NCBI GenBank assembly: GCA_965207045.1
Contig: OZ242261.1
Coordinates: forward strand, 186,001-250,000
Direction: 5' to 3'
Origin: G965207045 sp965207045
GTDB taxonomy: Bacteria > Pseudomonadota > Alphaproteobacteria > Rickettsiales > Anaplasmataceae
Length of the DNA: 64,000 nucleotides
Below the pieces are notes generated by a model. That model saw only the letters and a program-made list of their open reading frames with translations, ran no database searches and was not told the origin of the DNA. The position numbers and the translations under genes were made by a program. Within the stretch, counting starts at the first letter, position 1, and every line of letters begins with the position of its first letter. Below are positions 43,468-52,331 of the stretch, in pieces.

Positions 43468-44940
43468 TTAAACATCCTCTGTAATTCGGGCATTATTAGC
43501 AAAATTCTCAGGTATTTTTTTGTTTGTTATAATACCCTTGTCTTTAATATCGTGAGCTTTTTTAATTAGATTGCCTCTACCTTGTGACAATTTATTTACA
43601 GCATCATTATGTGATTTCAGTGCACTATCTATTGCTTTACCTGTTTTATTAAGGTCGTCAAGGAATCCACAAAATTTATCGTACATTTTTCCAGCTTCAT
43701 CTGCTATTATTTGTGCGTTGGTATTTTGCCTAGACAAACTCCATAATGAAGCAATTGTTCTCAAGATTGGCATTAGTAATGATGGTGAACTCAATATAAT
43801 ATTGTTTTTTAGTGCAAAATTTTGTATTTCACTTTTATTTTGAATAGCTAAGATAAACGCACTATCAATTGGAATAAACATTATTGTAAAATCAGGACTA
43901 TTTACATTATTTGCTTGGTGGTATTCTTTTGATGATAAATCTTCTATATGTTTTTTTACTGAAGTCAGAAATGATTTTAATTGTGTAGATTTCTCCTTTT
44001 CATTTTCTGCATTGTGATAAGACTCATAATGTTTTAATGAGGTCTTGGCATCTACTAAAACGTGTCTGTTTTCTGGTAAGCTAACCAAGACATCAACTAT
44101 TGCATGTTTATTTGATTCATGATGAGTCTTTGCTTGATAATAATATTCCTCTCCTTCTCTTAAACCTGATGATTCTAAAACGTTAAGTAATATCCTCTCA
44201 CCCCAAGTTCCTTGTAATTTTTGTGAACCTCTTAAAGTTTGTCTTAAGTCTTCATACGAAGAAGAGGCTTTTTCATGTGCTTTAGTAAGATTCTCAATTG
44301 TTGTTTTAAGACTAGCTCTTTCTGTTAATTCTTTTTCATAATTTTCTTGTGTTTGTTCTTGAAAAGAATTAATTTCCTTTTTTAAAGGATTTAATAAATT
44401 CCCTAGTTCTTCTTTTGATGATTTTGCAAATTCTGAATTGTTATCTTTAAGCATTTTATCAGCAGAATCTTTAAATTTTTTAAGCAAAGCTTCGCTTTGG
44501 TCTTCCATGTATTTTTTATACTGTGAATACATTTCAGAAGTTTTATCTTTATATTCCTTTAAAGTACCAATTTCCTGGTTAAGTTTTGCTATTTCATTAT
44601 CTTTAATTTTTACTTCTGCTTCTAATGATACTTTTTCATTATTTAATTCCTGATTTTTTTTCTCCAAAGCACGATTTTCCTCCTTATACCTTTCTGTTAT
44701 ATGTTGAGAATTTGTATTTTCTTTTTTATAATTTTCTAAATTATCTATTTTTTCGTTAAGGGTTTCTATTTGGCTGTTTTTGACTTGCTTTTCTGCTTCT
44801 AATAATAGTTTTTCATTATGCAGTTGATCGTTTTTCTTTACTATCTGTTGAGAATCTGCCACTGTTTTTTTGTACAAAAAAATACATATAGATATAGCTA
44901 GGAGAGCTAGTATAAGTAATGTTTGATTTTCTAGGTCCAT
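43468..44940 (-). CDS. rmuC: DNA recombination protein RmuC
   Basis: Putative nuclease-like protein that limits DNA inversions and rearrangements. 490 residues: N-terminal TM anchor (about 7-25), a long coiled coil (about 30-165), then the RmuC domain with LQGTWGERILLNVLESSGLR, VDVLVSLPENRHVLVDAKTS and FTIMFIPIDSAFILA. The pattern of Asp/Glu/Lys around VDAKTSL fits a PD-(D/E)xK-type fold. It stands alone on the minus strand, divergent from the AEC carrier gene. In a region with inverted duplications its presence is apt. Confidence 0.92.
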   Translation of the reverse strand: MDLENQTLLILALLAISICIFLYKKTVADSQQIVKKNDQLHNEKLLLEAEKQVKNSQIETLNEKIDNLENYKKENTNSQHITERYKEENRALEKKNQELNNEKVSLEAEVKIKDNEIAKLNQEIGTLKEYKDKTSEMYSQYKKYMEDQSEALLKKFKDSADKMLKDNNSEFAKSSKEELGNLLNPLKKEINSFQEQTQENYEKELTERASLKTTIENLTKAHEKASSSYEDLRQTLRGSQKLQGTWGERILLNVLESSGLREGEEYYYQAKTHHESNKHAIVDVLVSLPENRHVLVDAKTSLKHYESYHNAENEKEKSTQLKSFLTSVKKHIEDLSSKEYHQANNVNSPDFTIMFIPIDSAFILAIQNKSEIQNFALKNNIILSSPSLLMPILRTIASLWSLSRQNTNAQIIADEAGKMYDKFCGFLDDLNKTGKAIDSALKSHNDAVNKLSQGRGNLIKKAHDIKDKGIITNKKIPENFANNARITEDV

Positions 44941-45049
44941 TCCGCATAAGTATAATATAACTTACCAATATACGATACGTAATTGCAAAAGGAAAAATAA
45001 TTTGCAATCATAAGATTTGGATTGCTGCAAAGTATCTTAGGTTATTTTT

Positions 45050-45976
45050 GTGTTTATTAGCGTATTTTTGAAAATATTGCCTTTATATCTGATGATATTA
45101 CTGGGTTTTATTGCTGGTAAAGTGCTAAAGACTGATAGGGACACTATATCTAAATTTCTATTATTTATAGTTACCCCAGTTGTGATTTTCTCTGGGGTAG
45201 TGAAGATGGAAAGCAATGATCATATGATTTTGTTATTACCTATTTTGGTATATCTGATGAGCTGCATAATTTGTGTAGTAATGTACAAATTATCTGCAGT
45301 TTTATTCAGCAGTAATATGCGTAATATTATAGCATTTAGCTCTGGTAGTTCAAATACAGGTCATTTTGGTTTACCGGTTGCGTTACTAATTTTGGATTCT
45401 GAAACCGTTGCAATATATATGATTTCTTTTTTAGGGATAACATTATTTGAAAACACTTATGGTTTTTATGTTGCGGCAAAGGGGTATTTTACTGCTTTAG
45501 ATTGCATAAAGAAGTTACTCAAATTGCCAGCTCTCTACGCGATATTGTGTGGTCTTATTTTAAAGGCAACAAATGTTGAAATACCTACTATGATATATGA
45601 CCTCTTTGATAACATGAGGAGTACTTATATAGTGCTTGGAATGAGTATAGTTGGAATAGGGATATCTTCGATTAAGGATTTCAGAATAGAGTGGAGGGTT
45701 ATTTTTAGTACATTGTTTACAAAATATATTTTGTGGCCGATTTTTATGTTTTCTCTGGTAATGGTTGATTATTTGTACTTAAATCTATACAATCATGAGG
45801 TCTATATTGCACTAATGATCTTGGCAATAGTGCCGATGTCTATTAGTACTGTTGTCGTAGGGTCAGTTTTAAAGTATCCAGCTGAGCAGTTGATATGGGT
45901 TGTACTGATAAGCGTAATGGTGGGACTTTTTTATGTGCCTGCAATGTTATCTGTAGTGGTTAGATTATTAATTTGA
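45050..45976 (+). CDS. AEC family (auxin efflux carrier type) transporter
   Basis: 308 residues with about ten TM helices in two inverted halves. It opens LKILPLYLMILLGFIAGKVL, and a conserved SSGSSNTGHFGLPVALLIL block lies in the first half. GTG 45050 is taken as start. Substrates of bacterial AEC proteins include malate and malonate; the substrate here cannot be told. Malonate would be interesting given the malonyl-CoA decarboxylase at 2.7 kb, but that is speculation. Confidence 0.88.
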   Translation: MFISVFLKILPLYLMILLGFIAGKVLKTDRDTISKFLLFIVTPVVIFSGVVKMESNDHMILLLPILVYLMSCIICVVMYKLSAVLFSSNMRNIIAFSSGSSNTGHFGLPVALLILDSETVAIYMISFLGITLFENTYGFYVAAKGYFTALDCIKKLLKLPALYAILCGLILKATNVEIPTMIYDLFDNMRSTYIVLGMSIVGIGISSIKDFRIEWRVIFSTLFTKYILWPIFMFSLVMVDYLYLNLYNHEVYIALMILAIVPMSISTVVVGSVLKYPAEQLIWVVLISVMVGLFYVPAMLSVVVRLLI

Positions 45977-46142
45977 CTTTAGAATTGTATATACTAGGAA
46001 GTAGTAATGTTCTAATTATTATGTAAAAATATTAGTCCTTATGGTTCATACTTGTATAGAGTTGAGATAAATGGGTAGTAGTAAGGGTGATGTAAAAACA
46101 TCAGGTAAGTAGTGTTACTTTACCTAACCGTTGTGAAGATAA

Positions 46143-46367
46143 GTGGGGGAGGGGGAATATGTTAGCTATCTAAAGATGTTGTATTTATTTCATGATTTTC
46201 ATGTTTATGTATTCTCTTGTGAGAATACTACTTCTTTATTTGGTGGTATTACTCACTTTGGACTTAAATCTGTGGTGGAAGATTTAAGTTCAGATGATAG
46301 GGAGAAATTTACTGATAGAGAAATCGGTTTATACGTTGTTGAAATAGGTTATGGTGTAGTACTTTAA
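46143..46367 (+). CDS. Doubtful small open frame
   Basis: 74 residues from a GTG, including FHVYVFSCENTTSLFGGITHFG and an acidic C-terminal part DLSSDDREKFTDREIG. No signal, TM segment or family. The GGGGGAGGGGG stretch around its start is unusual for this genome. It might be a remnant; the gap 45977-46392 otherwise holds only short hairpins (GATGT-AAAA-ACATC near 46088) without T-tracts. Confidence 0.3.
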   Translation: MGEGEYVSYLKMLYLFHDFHVYVFSCENTTSLFGGITHFGLKSVVEDLSSDDREKFTDREIGLYVVEIGYGVVL

Positions 46368-46392
46368 CCAAAAGCCGCTAGGAAATCTTGCA

Positions 46393-46545
46393 ATGGCAAA
46401 GAAATGGAGTGTTTTTTGTAAACAATTCCACTTCATTAATTCGCGAAATACAATATGGTTGGGAATAATATTTGTTATTCAGGTTTTTCATGTGTTAGGG
46501 TGGGTTGTAGGTATTTATGGTGATATTTGTTCCTGTTTTGTGTGA
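46393..46545 (+). CDS. Small membrane protein, possible 5' part of a frameshifted gene
   Basis: 50 residues: MAKKWSVFCKQFHFINSRN, then a TM helix (WLGIIFVIQVFHVLGWVVGIY) and a stop at 46543-46545. The following frame begins in the +1 register within its last 29 bases and continues with further TM helices. Joined, the two would make a protein with about three TM helices. Either two overlapping genes or one gene broken by a one-base change. Confidence 0.45.
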   Translation: MAKKWSVFCKQFHFINSRNTIWLGIIFVIQVFHVLGWVVGIYGDICSCFV

Positions 46546-46804
46546 CCTTTTTGTACAGAGTAGTATTCCTTGGGGGGTGGTCGCACTGGTATTATTGTGT
46601 TTTTCTATACTTACTATTTTAGTTGGGAGAGTTTTAAATACAATGCAAGCTAGAATACATATTGTTGTAATGTCAGTTCTTTCTCTTGTGTTGATGTCAA
46701 TAATGATAGCAATTATAGCTGTAGAAGGTTACCAAGGTATGAAAATAACAACAAATAGTGACCTCAAAAATCTTATCTATTTTGATCCTTTAAAAAAAGT
46801 TTAG
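46517..46804 (+). CDS. Small membrane protein, overlapping the previous frame
   Basis: 95 residues: two strong TM helices (about 18-38, WGVVALVLLCFSILTILVG; 46-68, IHIVVMSVLSLVLMSIMIAI) and a short hydrophilic tail ending FDPLKKV. No Shine-Dalgarno is obvious before ATG 46517. The overlap with the upstream frame suggests translational coupling or a frameshift. Family unknown. The 266 bp after it show nothing clear. Confidence 0.5.
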   Translation: MVIFVPVLCDLFVQSSIPWGVVALVLLCFSILTILVGRVLNTMQARIHIVVMSVLSLVLMSIMIAIIAVEGYQGMKITTNSDLKNLIYFDPLKKV

Positions 46805-47070
46805 AGTTAGTAAAGTATCATTTCTATGTGATTAAGAAAAATTATGATTTTTGGAAAGATCTTAATTATGGTGGCATAGTAAGAAATAAGCATATATGTA
46901 ATTATTGGTCAGAGCTGCATTGGGTAATTCAGGACTAAAAGAGTATAAAAAACGGAAAGTAAGTTGCTGATGGGCTGAAAATGGATGATGCTCGAGGGGT
47001 TAAGGAATGGAAAAAGGAGAAATAGGGAAAATGATGTTTTTGTAGGGTGTGTTAACTCACACAATTTGAT

Positions 47071-48987
47071 TTATTTTAACCAGAGGAAGTAACCTTGCTG
47101 GATTTGTGAAAAAGTTGTGATTTTATCTCCATTTTTGATTGGAAAATCTCTCAGTTGAATAACATAATCAAATTTTTCTGTGTTAACTGCTAAAAGTTTT
47201 GAATATAGGAACAGAGTACTCTTACCGTTATTGTTATAAATACAGTAGCTGTCTTTACAGGAGATGTTGACTTTATCGTTATTCTTGTGTTCTGTGTATA
47301 AGTAAATATCACTTTGTCCATTTTGAGCAATCCAAGTTCTGTTGACAAAATTCTTTCTTTGCCTTGATAAGAAATATAAATTATTGTCGCTACCCTTTAC
47401 CGCTACCATTTTTTCATTAACTAGAATATCTGGGGTTTTATTGTTTAAACCAATAATTAAGCCAATTATTATTGTTGGTATGCCGAATAGGCGCCATCTT
47501 TGTTGCCATAGACATAACCATAAAAAACCAAAAGTGATTATTATTATAGATAAATTGCCAAAAACATGTATTGGTATGAATGCGTAATGCATATTACCTA
47601 TTTTACTAGATATAAGAATGAGGATGTTTATGGCTTTTGATGTGATTAGTGCAGGTAAGTAGGACAAGTGAAGTGGAATTAGGCATGTTGTTATTATTCC
47701 AAATGGCAGAATGATTATTGTAGTTAGTGGTATTGCGACTAAATTTGATATTATTCCACCTAATGAAAAGTAATTAAAGTGATGTATTGTGTATGGAGTT
47801 GTTGCAAGGCTAGCAATTATTGAGCTTATAACTATAGTTAGGAAGTATGTTACTGTGCGGTAAAACATATTGCTATGGTTTAATTTATCTTTATATGATT
47901 CATAAAAAGCGCATAACCCTATAACAGCTGCAAAAGACATTTGAAAGCTTGGCTTGAGTATTGATTCTGGCTCAAAAACTAAAATAATTGTGGCTGCAAC
48001 TGTAATGGAGCGCATTGTGCTGCTATGGCGATCGATCAATATTGCAAATAAAATAATTGAAGACATAATAAATGCCCTTTGAGCAGAGATAGACATTCCT
48101 GATATAGTTAGATAAGAAAAACTAGCAGATATGCTTATTATTGCTGCCCATTTTTTTGTGTTATATTTTGTTGCAAGGTGTGTTGAAAGGGCAAACAGTT
48201 TGCGAGATAAGAGAAAAAAGAATGAAGTAACTATTGTTAAGTGAAGACCAGAAATTGCTAGTAGATGTGCTAAACCAGCGTTTCGTATATCTTCTAAGAT
48301 TTTTTTATCAATTCCTTGTCTTTTCCCAACAATTAGTGCTGCTGTAATATTTCCAGTCTTTTTCCCCATCAGTTTAATTAGTGATAATGCAATATAATTG
48401 CGAAAAGAATCTATGTAAGATGTAAGTATTAATTTATTACTAGGTTGTACTAGTGTTATTGGAGTTGTTGCAAATCCAACAGCACTAATTTTTTCAAAAT
48501 AAGCAAAGTTAGCGAAATCATAAGCGTTTGGTGAAACTGGAGCTGTAGGAGGGGTTAATTTTGCTGAAAATGAAACGATATCACCACTTTTTACATTTTT
48601 ATCTACCTTATAAGCTTTAATTCTTATATTTGAAACACTTTTTAACTTATAATGTTTTATATCTTGTAATACTATTTGTTTATAGCTAATTTTCTGATTT
48701 ATTTCACGGACTGTAGCAACTGCTTTATTTACATAAATAGTTTTGTCTATGAATTTTGTGTCTATTATGCTTACGCGAATAAAAATTGCTGTGAATCCTA
48801 ATATTATTAAGGATGTGATGGCATATATATTTTTGTTCTGTAAAATTATCGATGCAACTATAAGCATTAATAATATTATTGCTGCTGTAAAATGTTCAAG
48901 TGAGAAGAGCAAGATTCCAGTTCCAATAAAGACTGGAAACCAGAGAATTTTGTTATCTTTTTCCTTTAAAAGTGATTCAGCAAACAA
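47071..48987 (-). CDS. ComEC/Rec2-family membrane channel protein
   Basis: 638 residues, many TM helices. A DUF4131-like N-terminal region has an OB-like soluble segment (about 80-170). The Competence core reads ALIVGKRQGIDKKIL, GLAHLLAISGLHLTIV and SISAQRAFIMSSIIL, then PSFQMSFAAVIGLCAF. The C-terminal region (about 530-638) is a short soluble tail; no HxHxDH metallo-beta-lactamase motif is seen. In competent bacteria ComEC passes single-stranded DNA across the inner membrane. Whether uptake occurs here is unknown. Confidence 0.9.
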   Translation of the reverse strand: MFAESLLKEKDNKILWFPVFIGTGILLFSLEHFTAAIILLMLIVASIILQNKNIYAITSLIILGFTAIFIRVSIIDTKFIDKTIYVNKAVATVREINQKISYKQIVLQDIKHYKLKSVSNIRIKAYKVDKNVKSGDIVSFSAKLTPPTAPVSPNAYDFANFAYFEKISAVGFATTPITLVQPSNKLILTSYIDSFRNYIALSLIKLMGKKTGNITAALIVGKRQGIDKKILEDIRNAGLAHLLAISGLHLTIVTSFFFLLSRKLFALSTHLATKYNTKKWAAIISISASFSYLTISGMSISAQRAFIMSSIILFAILIDRHSSTMRSITVAATIILVFEPESILKPSFQMSFAAVIGLCAFYESYKDKLNHSNMFYRTVTYFLTIVISSIIASLATTPYTIHHFNYFSLGGIISNLVAIPLTTIIILPFGIITTCLIPLHLSYLPALITSKAINILILISSKIGNMHYAFIPIHVFGNLSIIIITFGFLWLCLWQQRWRLFGIPTIIIGLIIGLNNKTPDILVNEKMVAVKGSDNNLYFLSRQRKNFVNRTWIAQNGQSDIYLYTEHKNNDKVNISCKDSYCIYNNNGKSTLFLYSKLLAVNTEKFDYVIQLRDFPIKNGDKITTFSQIQQGYFLWLK

Positions 48988-49127
48988 TATCTTTTATGTG
49001 GAGATGTAAAGTCATGATTCTATATATAGATTATATTATGATCAAGTTATATTAAATATGACAATTATATAATCTTCGATTATATTGGATGTTTCCTATT
49101 TTTGGTTTTTTTTGCAATGATAGATAG

Positions 49128-49470
49128 GCCAGATAGTCTATAAGCCGGATTCTGTTTAGGTAATTATTCATCTGGGACTTGGATTACTCCAAGACTCGTG
49201 CGACTTACCCGAGTAATTTGAGTATGAGAACAATACTATTATTACTCTTATTTAGTCTTGCTCCTGGTAGGGGTTACCTTGACTACTAAATGTTACCATT
49301 AGCACGGTGCGCTCTTACCACACCTTTTCACCCTTACCTACTTGTGTAGGCGGTAATTTTCTGTGGCCCTATCCCTAGAGTCACCTCTGACGGATGTTAT
49401 CCGTTACCATGTTCCCGTGGAGTCCGGACTTTCCTCTATATAAAAAATACAGCAATTACCCAACTATCTG
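49128..49470 (-). ncRNA. rnpB: RNase P RNA (type A)
   Basis: Catalytic RNA that trims tRNA 5' leaders. On the minus strand the conserved AGAGGAAAGTCCGGACTCC (near 49436-49418), AGGGTGAAAAGGTG, GGTAAGAGCGCACC, and the 3' ATCCGGCTTATAGACTATCTGG blocks are all present. P1 pairs CAGATAGT (5') with ACTATCTG (3'). Length is about 340 nt; the ends are set from P1 and are approximate. The protein subunit is encoded at 25.1 kb. Confidence 0.95.
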
Positions 49471-49499
49471 ACATATGTAGAAGGTACGATAATTTGTAT

Positions 49500-50480
49500 G
49501 GAAAAGAAATCATATAATAAGCACAAGTAATCAAAAAATAATACTTTTTTCTCAATATAAAAAATAATTGGTGATTACATAATGAATTTAGTGAATAGAA
49601 AGATAAATATGCAACAGAGTGATGACATTAACAAAAAAATCATCTCAGTATTTGTTACGGATAGAAATGATAGTAATAAAACTTATATCAATGGGAGAGT
49701 AGTTAATTAGCTAAAATTGGAATACCGATTGATAAACAAATAGCAGAGGAAGTTTAATGAAAAAAGATGTTTATATATTAAATGAAGTAATGACTGAGTA
49801 CATAATCGGAAATTTTTATAGTGATCAACGTGAATGCATAAGTAGAGCAGGTAATTTAGTGCAATCTTCAATAAAAGGTGATTGTGAATATAACGGTATG
49901 TTTGCTCCCATAGGTAGCTAGAAGAGGTTTTGATGATTTTAGTATAGATGATAATTATTTCTTATGCAAAAATGTTGTTATGCAAATGCGACACTTTTAG
50001 CAAAAACGTCATTGTTAACACTGATTATCCCGCAAATGACTAAGGATAATAAAGAAAAAAAAAGAATTAAGTTATAGAGAATACAAATGTAAAAGTAGAA
50101 GGGAAAATAGGTTAAGCTCAAGTAATAGAAAAAATAACCAGAATTACAAAACTATGAAGAAGAAAAAGTACAATTGATATGGGAGGATGATTTGATTACA
50201 GAAATCGCAACTAAAGAAGAATTTGGCAGAGTGATGGCTGAATTTAACTATGTAAGTAAAACTATACAAGTTAAGCTTGGTAATGGAACAAATTATACAA
50301 TAAAAAAATTCATATGGTTGTAAATAGGAATGTATAGAGGATGTTGGAGATATTTAAGAATCTGTTATTGATTGAAATGGGAAGTATGTTGGTAAATATG
50401 ATCCGAGATGTTTTAAAGAAGGATTTTAATTTTAGTATAGATGGTAATTATTTTATGTTCGATAGTATAATATCCTGATA
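49500..50480 (+). pseudogene. Decayed lineage-specific gene(s)
   Basis: About 1 kb of short plus-strand frames separated by stops. Fragments include MQQSDDINKKIISVFVTDRN (near 49610) and a 54-residue frame 49757-49921 with a good GAGGA Shine-Dalgarno (MKKDVYILNEVMTEYIIGNF). Others are KEEFGRVMAEFNYVSKTIQV (near 50215) and FSIDGNYFMFDSIIS at 50.43-50.48 kb. A related FDDFSIDDNYFL occurs near 49.93 kb, suggesting internal repeats or duplicated genes. No family is recognised. Confidence 0.5.
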
Positions 50481-50505
50481 TAAAATAACTATAGGTGGTA
50501 AAGTC

Positions 50506-51372
50506 GTGTTATTTCGAAGAATATTGATAATCTTTTTTATGGTTTCTATGTTTTGTCATTCGCTGCTTGCAGAAGAAATAATAGTTGGTGTATTGCGCAC
50601 AAAAAGTGAAAGTTATCCTCATGAATTGGACTATTCAAATAATATAGTTGAAATGTTAATTAGATTAGGGTCAAAGGTGATTTTGATTGATTATAACGAA
50701 CTTGTTGATAAAAAGGGCGATTTATTGAGCGAAGTAGAGGATTTCATCTATTCAAGTGGTATCACAAGAGTTATAATACCTGGAAATTATTACAACCTTG
50801 ATTCTGAACCATTTGCTCCAAACACAAATCGGCAGGATGTTACTGCTATATTAGCAAAAATGGCTGAAGAGGGAAAAATATACCTTATGGGTATATGTGG
50901 AGGTTTACAAGGTATAGTGCATTCGAAAAAAATAGAAATAGTAAAAGTGAAAAGCATAGGTGGGAATGAATCAAGTCATCTAGTTTCTGATCCAGACCCA
51001 CATGCTAAAAATGTTCCGCTACATAAGGTAATGATAAATCCTACGAGCCGATTAGCAAAAATGTTGAAGAATATTGCGGAAATGGATGAGAATGGATGGA
51101 TTTACCTATATCTACCAGATGCACACACAAGAGTTATAAATAACAGTGTCAAAAATATACAGAAGTTAAATATGGCTGGGTATAATATAGTAGGCTTCTC
51201 TAATGATGGAATGATTGAAATCATAGAAGATAAGTTTGGCAATATTCATTTTCAGGATCACCCTGAGGGATTGGTTATAAATAATGATTTCTTGAAGGAG
51301 ACGAATTCGTCTTTGCGCACTAAATCAGCAGATGCTGTTATTGTAATATTCGAAGACTTTTTAAGTAGATAA
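50506..51372 (+). CDS. Secreted class-I glutamine amidotransferase-like protein (peptidase C26), copy 1
   Basis: 288 residues from GTG 50506, with a signal peptide (MLFRRILIIFFMVSMFCHSLLA). The body is a gamma-glutamyl hydrolase/peptidase C26-like fold: VIIPGNYYNLDSEP, then the nucleophile elbow LMGICGGLQGI with Cys at about residue 131, and late HFQDHPEGL with the catalytic His-Pro-Glu. The usual HHQ block is replaced by DAHTRV. A periplasmic or exported gamma-glutamyl hydrolase is likely; the substrate is unknown. It is followed after 86 bp by a paralogue. Confidence 0.85.
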   Translation: MLFRRILIIFFMVSMFCHSLLAEEIIVGVLRTKSESYPHELDYSNNIVEMLIRLGSKVILIDYNELVDKKGDLLSEVEDFIYSSGITRVIIPGNYYNLDSEPFAPNTNRQDVTAILAKMAEEGKIYLMGICGGLQGIVHSKKIEIVKVKSIGGNESSHLVSDPDPHAKNVPLHKVMINPTSRLAKMLKNIAEMDENGWIYLYLPDAHTRVINNSVKNIQKLNMAGYNIVGFSNDGMIEIIEDKFGNIHFQDHPEGLVINNDFLKETNSSLRTKSADAVIVIFEDFLSR

Positions 51373-51458
51373 AATTGGTTTATATAATTCTTTATTTACA
51401 TTTTAGGTTTATACTGGTAATAAATAATTATACTATTATCAGATTAGATGACAATTAG

Positions 51459-52331
51459 ATGACGATAAAACAATTAACTTCACTTTTTGTAGTAATATTC
51501 TCTTTGTTTGGCTTGTCTGTGTATGCAAATAAGCCGCTAGTAGGATTTCTTTATACACAATGTGCACAATACCCTAGAGAATTAGGAAAATCAGTAAATA
51601 TACCGGAGATGTTAAATAAGTTAGGTGCAGAAACAATTATTATTGATTACAATCAACTTGCAAGAGGTAGTGAAAATATAGAAAATTCTATCAGGGGGTT
51701 TATCAAAAAGCAAGGAATAAAAAGGGTAATCATTCCAGGTAATTATTATAATCTGAATACGGAACCGTATCCACCGAACACAAATCGTCAAGATGCTACT
51801 GCTGTAGTGACGAAAATGGCTAATGAAGGGGAAATATATTTGATGGGAATATGTGGAGGTTTGCAAGGGATAATGTATGCAGAAGGGATTAAATTAACTG
51901 GAGTTGATAGTTTTGATTTAAGTAATCACACTCTGTCGGAGGAGGGTTATCAGGAGAAAAATGTTGCCTTAGGTAGAGTGAAAGTAACTCAAGATAGCAG
52001 GATTGCACAAGTGCTAAGTAAACATAAAAAATTATTTAACAAAGGCGGTTCTGCTGAGTTTTACACCGTAGAAGCACATCATAATATGGTTGATAATAAT
52101 TCACAAAACATAGAAAAATTACATCAATTGGGTTATAAAGTAGTTGGCCACTCAAAATATGGGGTGATTGAGGCCATAGAGGATAGGTTTGGTAATATTC
52201 ATTTTCAAGGTCACCCAGAGGGTTTGGTTATTACTTCCCAAAAGTATGGTGATGCATGTATTATGTCTTCTTTGCGTCAGTCTTCGGTTGATGCTAGTAT
52301 TAGTATATTTGAGGATTTTATTAATAGATAA
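51459..52331 (+). CDS. Secreted class-I glutamine amidotransferase-like protein (peptidase C26), copy 2
   Basis: 290 residues, about half identical to copy 1 by eye. Signal peptide MTIKQLTSLFVVIFSLFGLSVYA; RVIIPGNYYNLNTEPYPPN; nucleophile Cys in LMGICGGLQGI; VEAHHNMVDNNSQNIEKL keeps a His-His pair closer to the family norm than copy 1; HFQGHPEGL completes the triad. priA begins at the base after its stop, so transcription probably continues into priA. The pair arose by tandem duplication and both copies keep catalytic residues. Confidence 0.87.
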   Translation: MTIKQLTSLFVVIFSLFGLSVYANKPLVGFLYTQCAQYPRELGKSVNIPEMLNKLGAETIIIDYNQLARGSENIENSIRGFIKKQGIKRVIIPGNYYNLNTEPYPPNTNRQDATAVVTKMANEGEIYLMGICGGLQGIMYAEGIKLTGVDSFDLSNHTLSEEGYQEKNVALGRVKVTQDSRIAQVLSKHKKLFNKGGSAEFYTVEAHHNMVDNNSQNIEKLHQLGYKVVGHSKYGVIEAIEDRFGNIHFQGHPEGLVITSQKYGDACIMSSLRQSSVDASISIFEDFINR

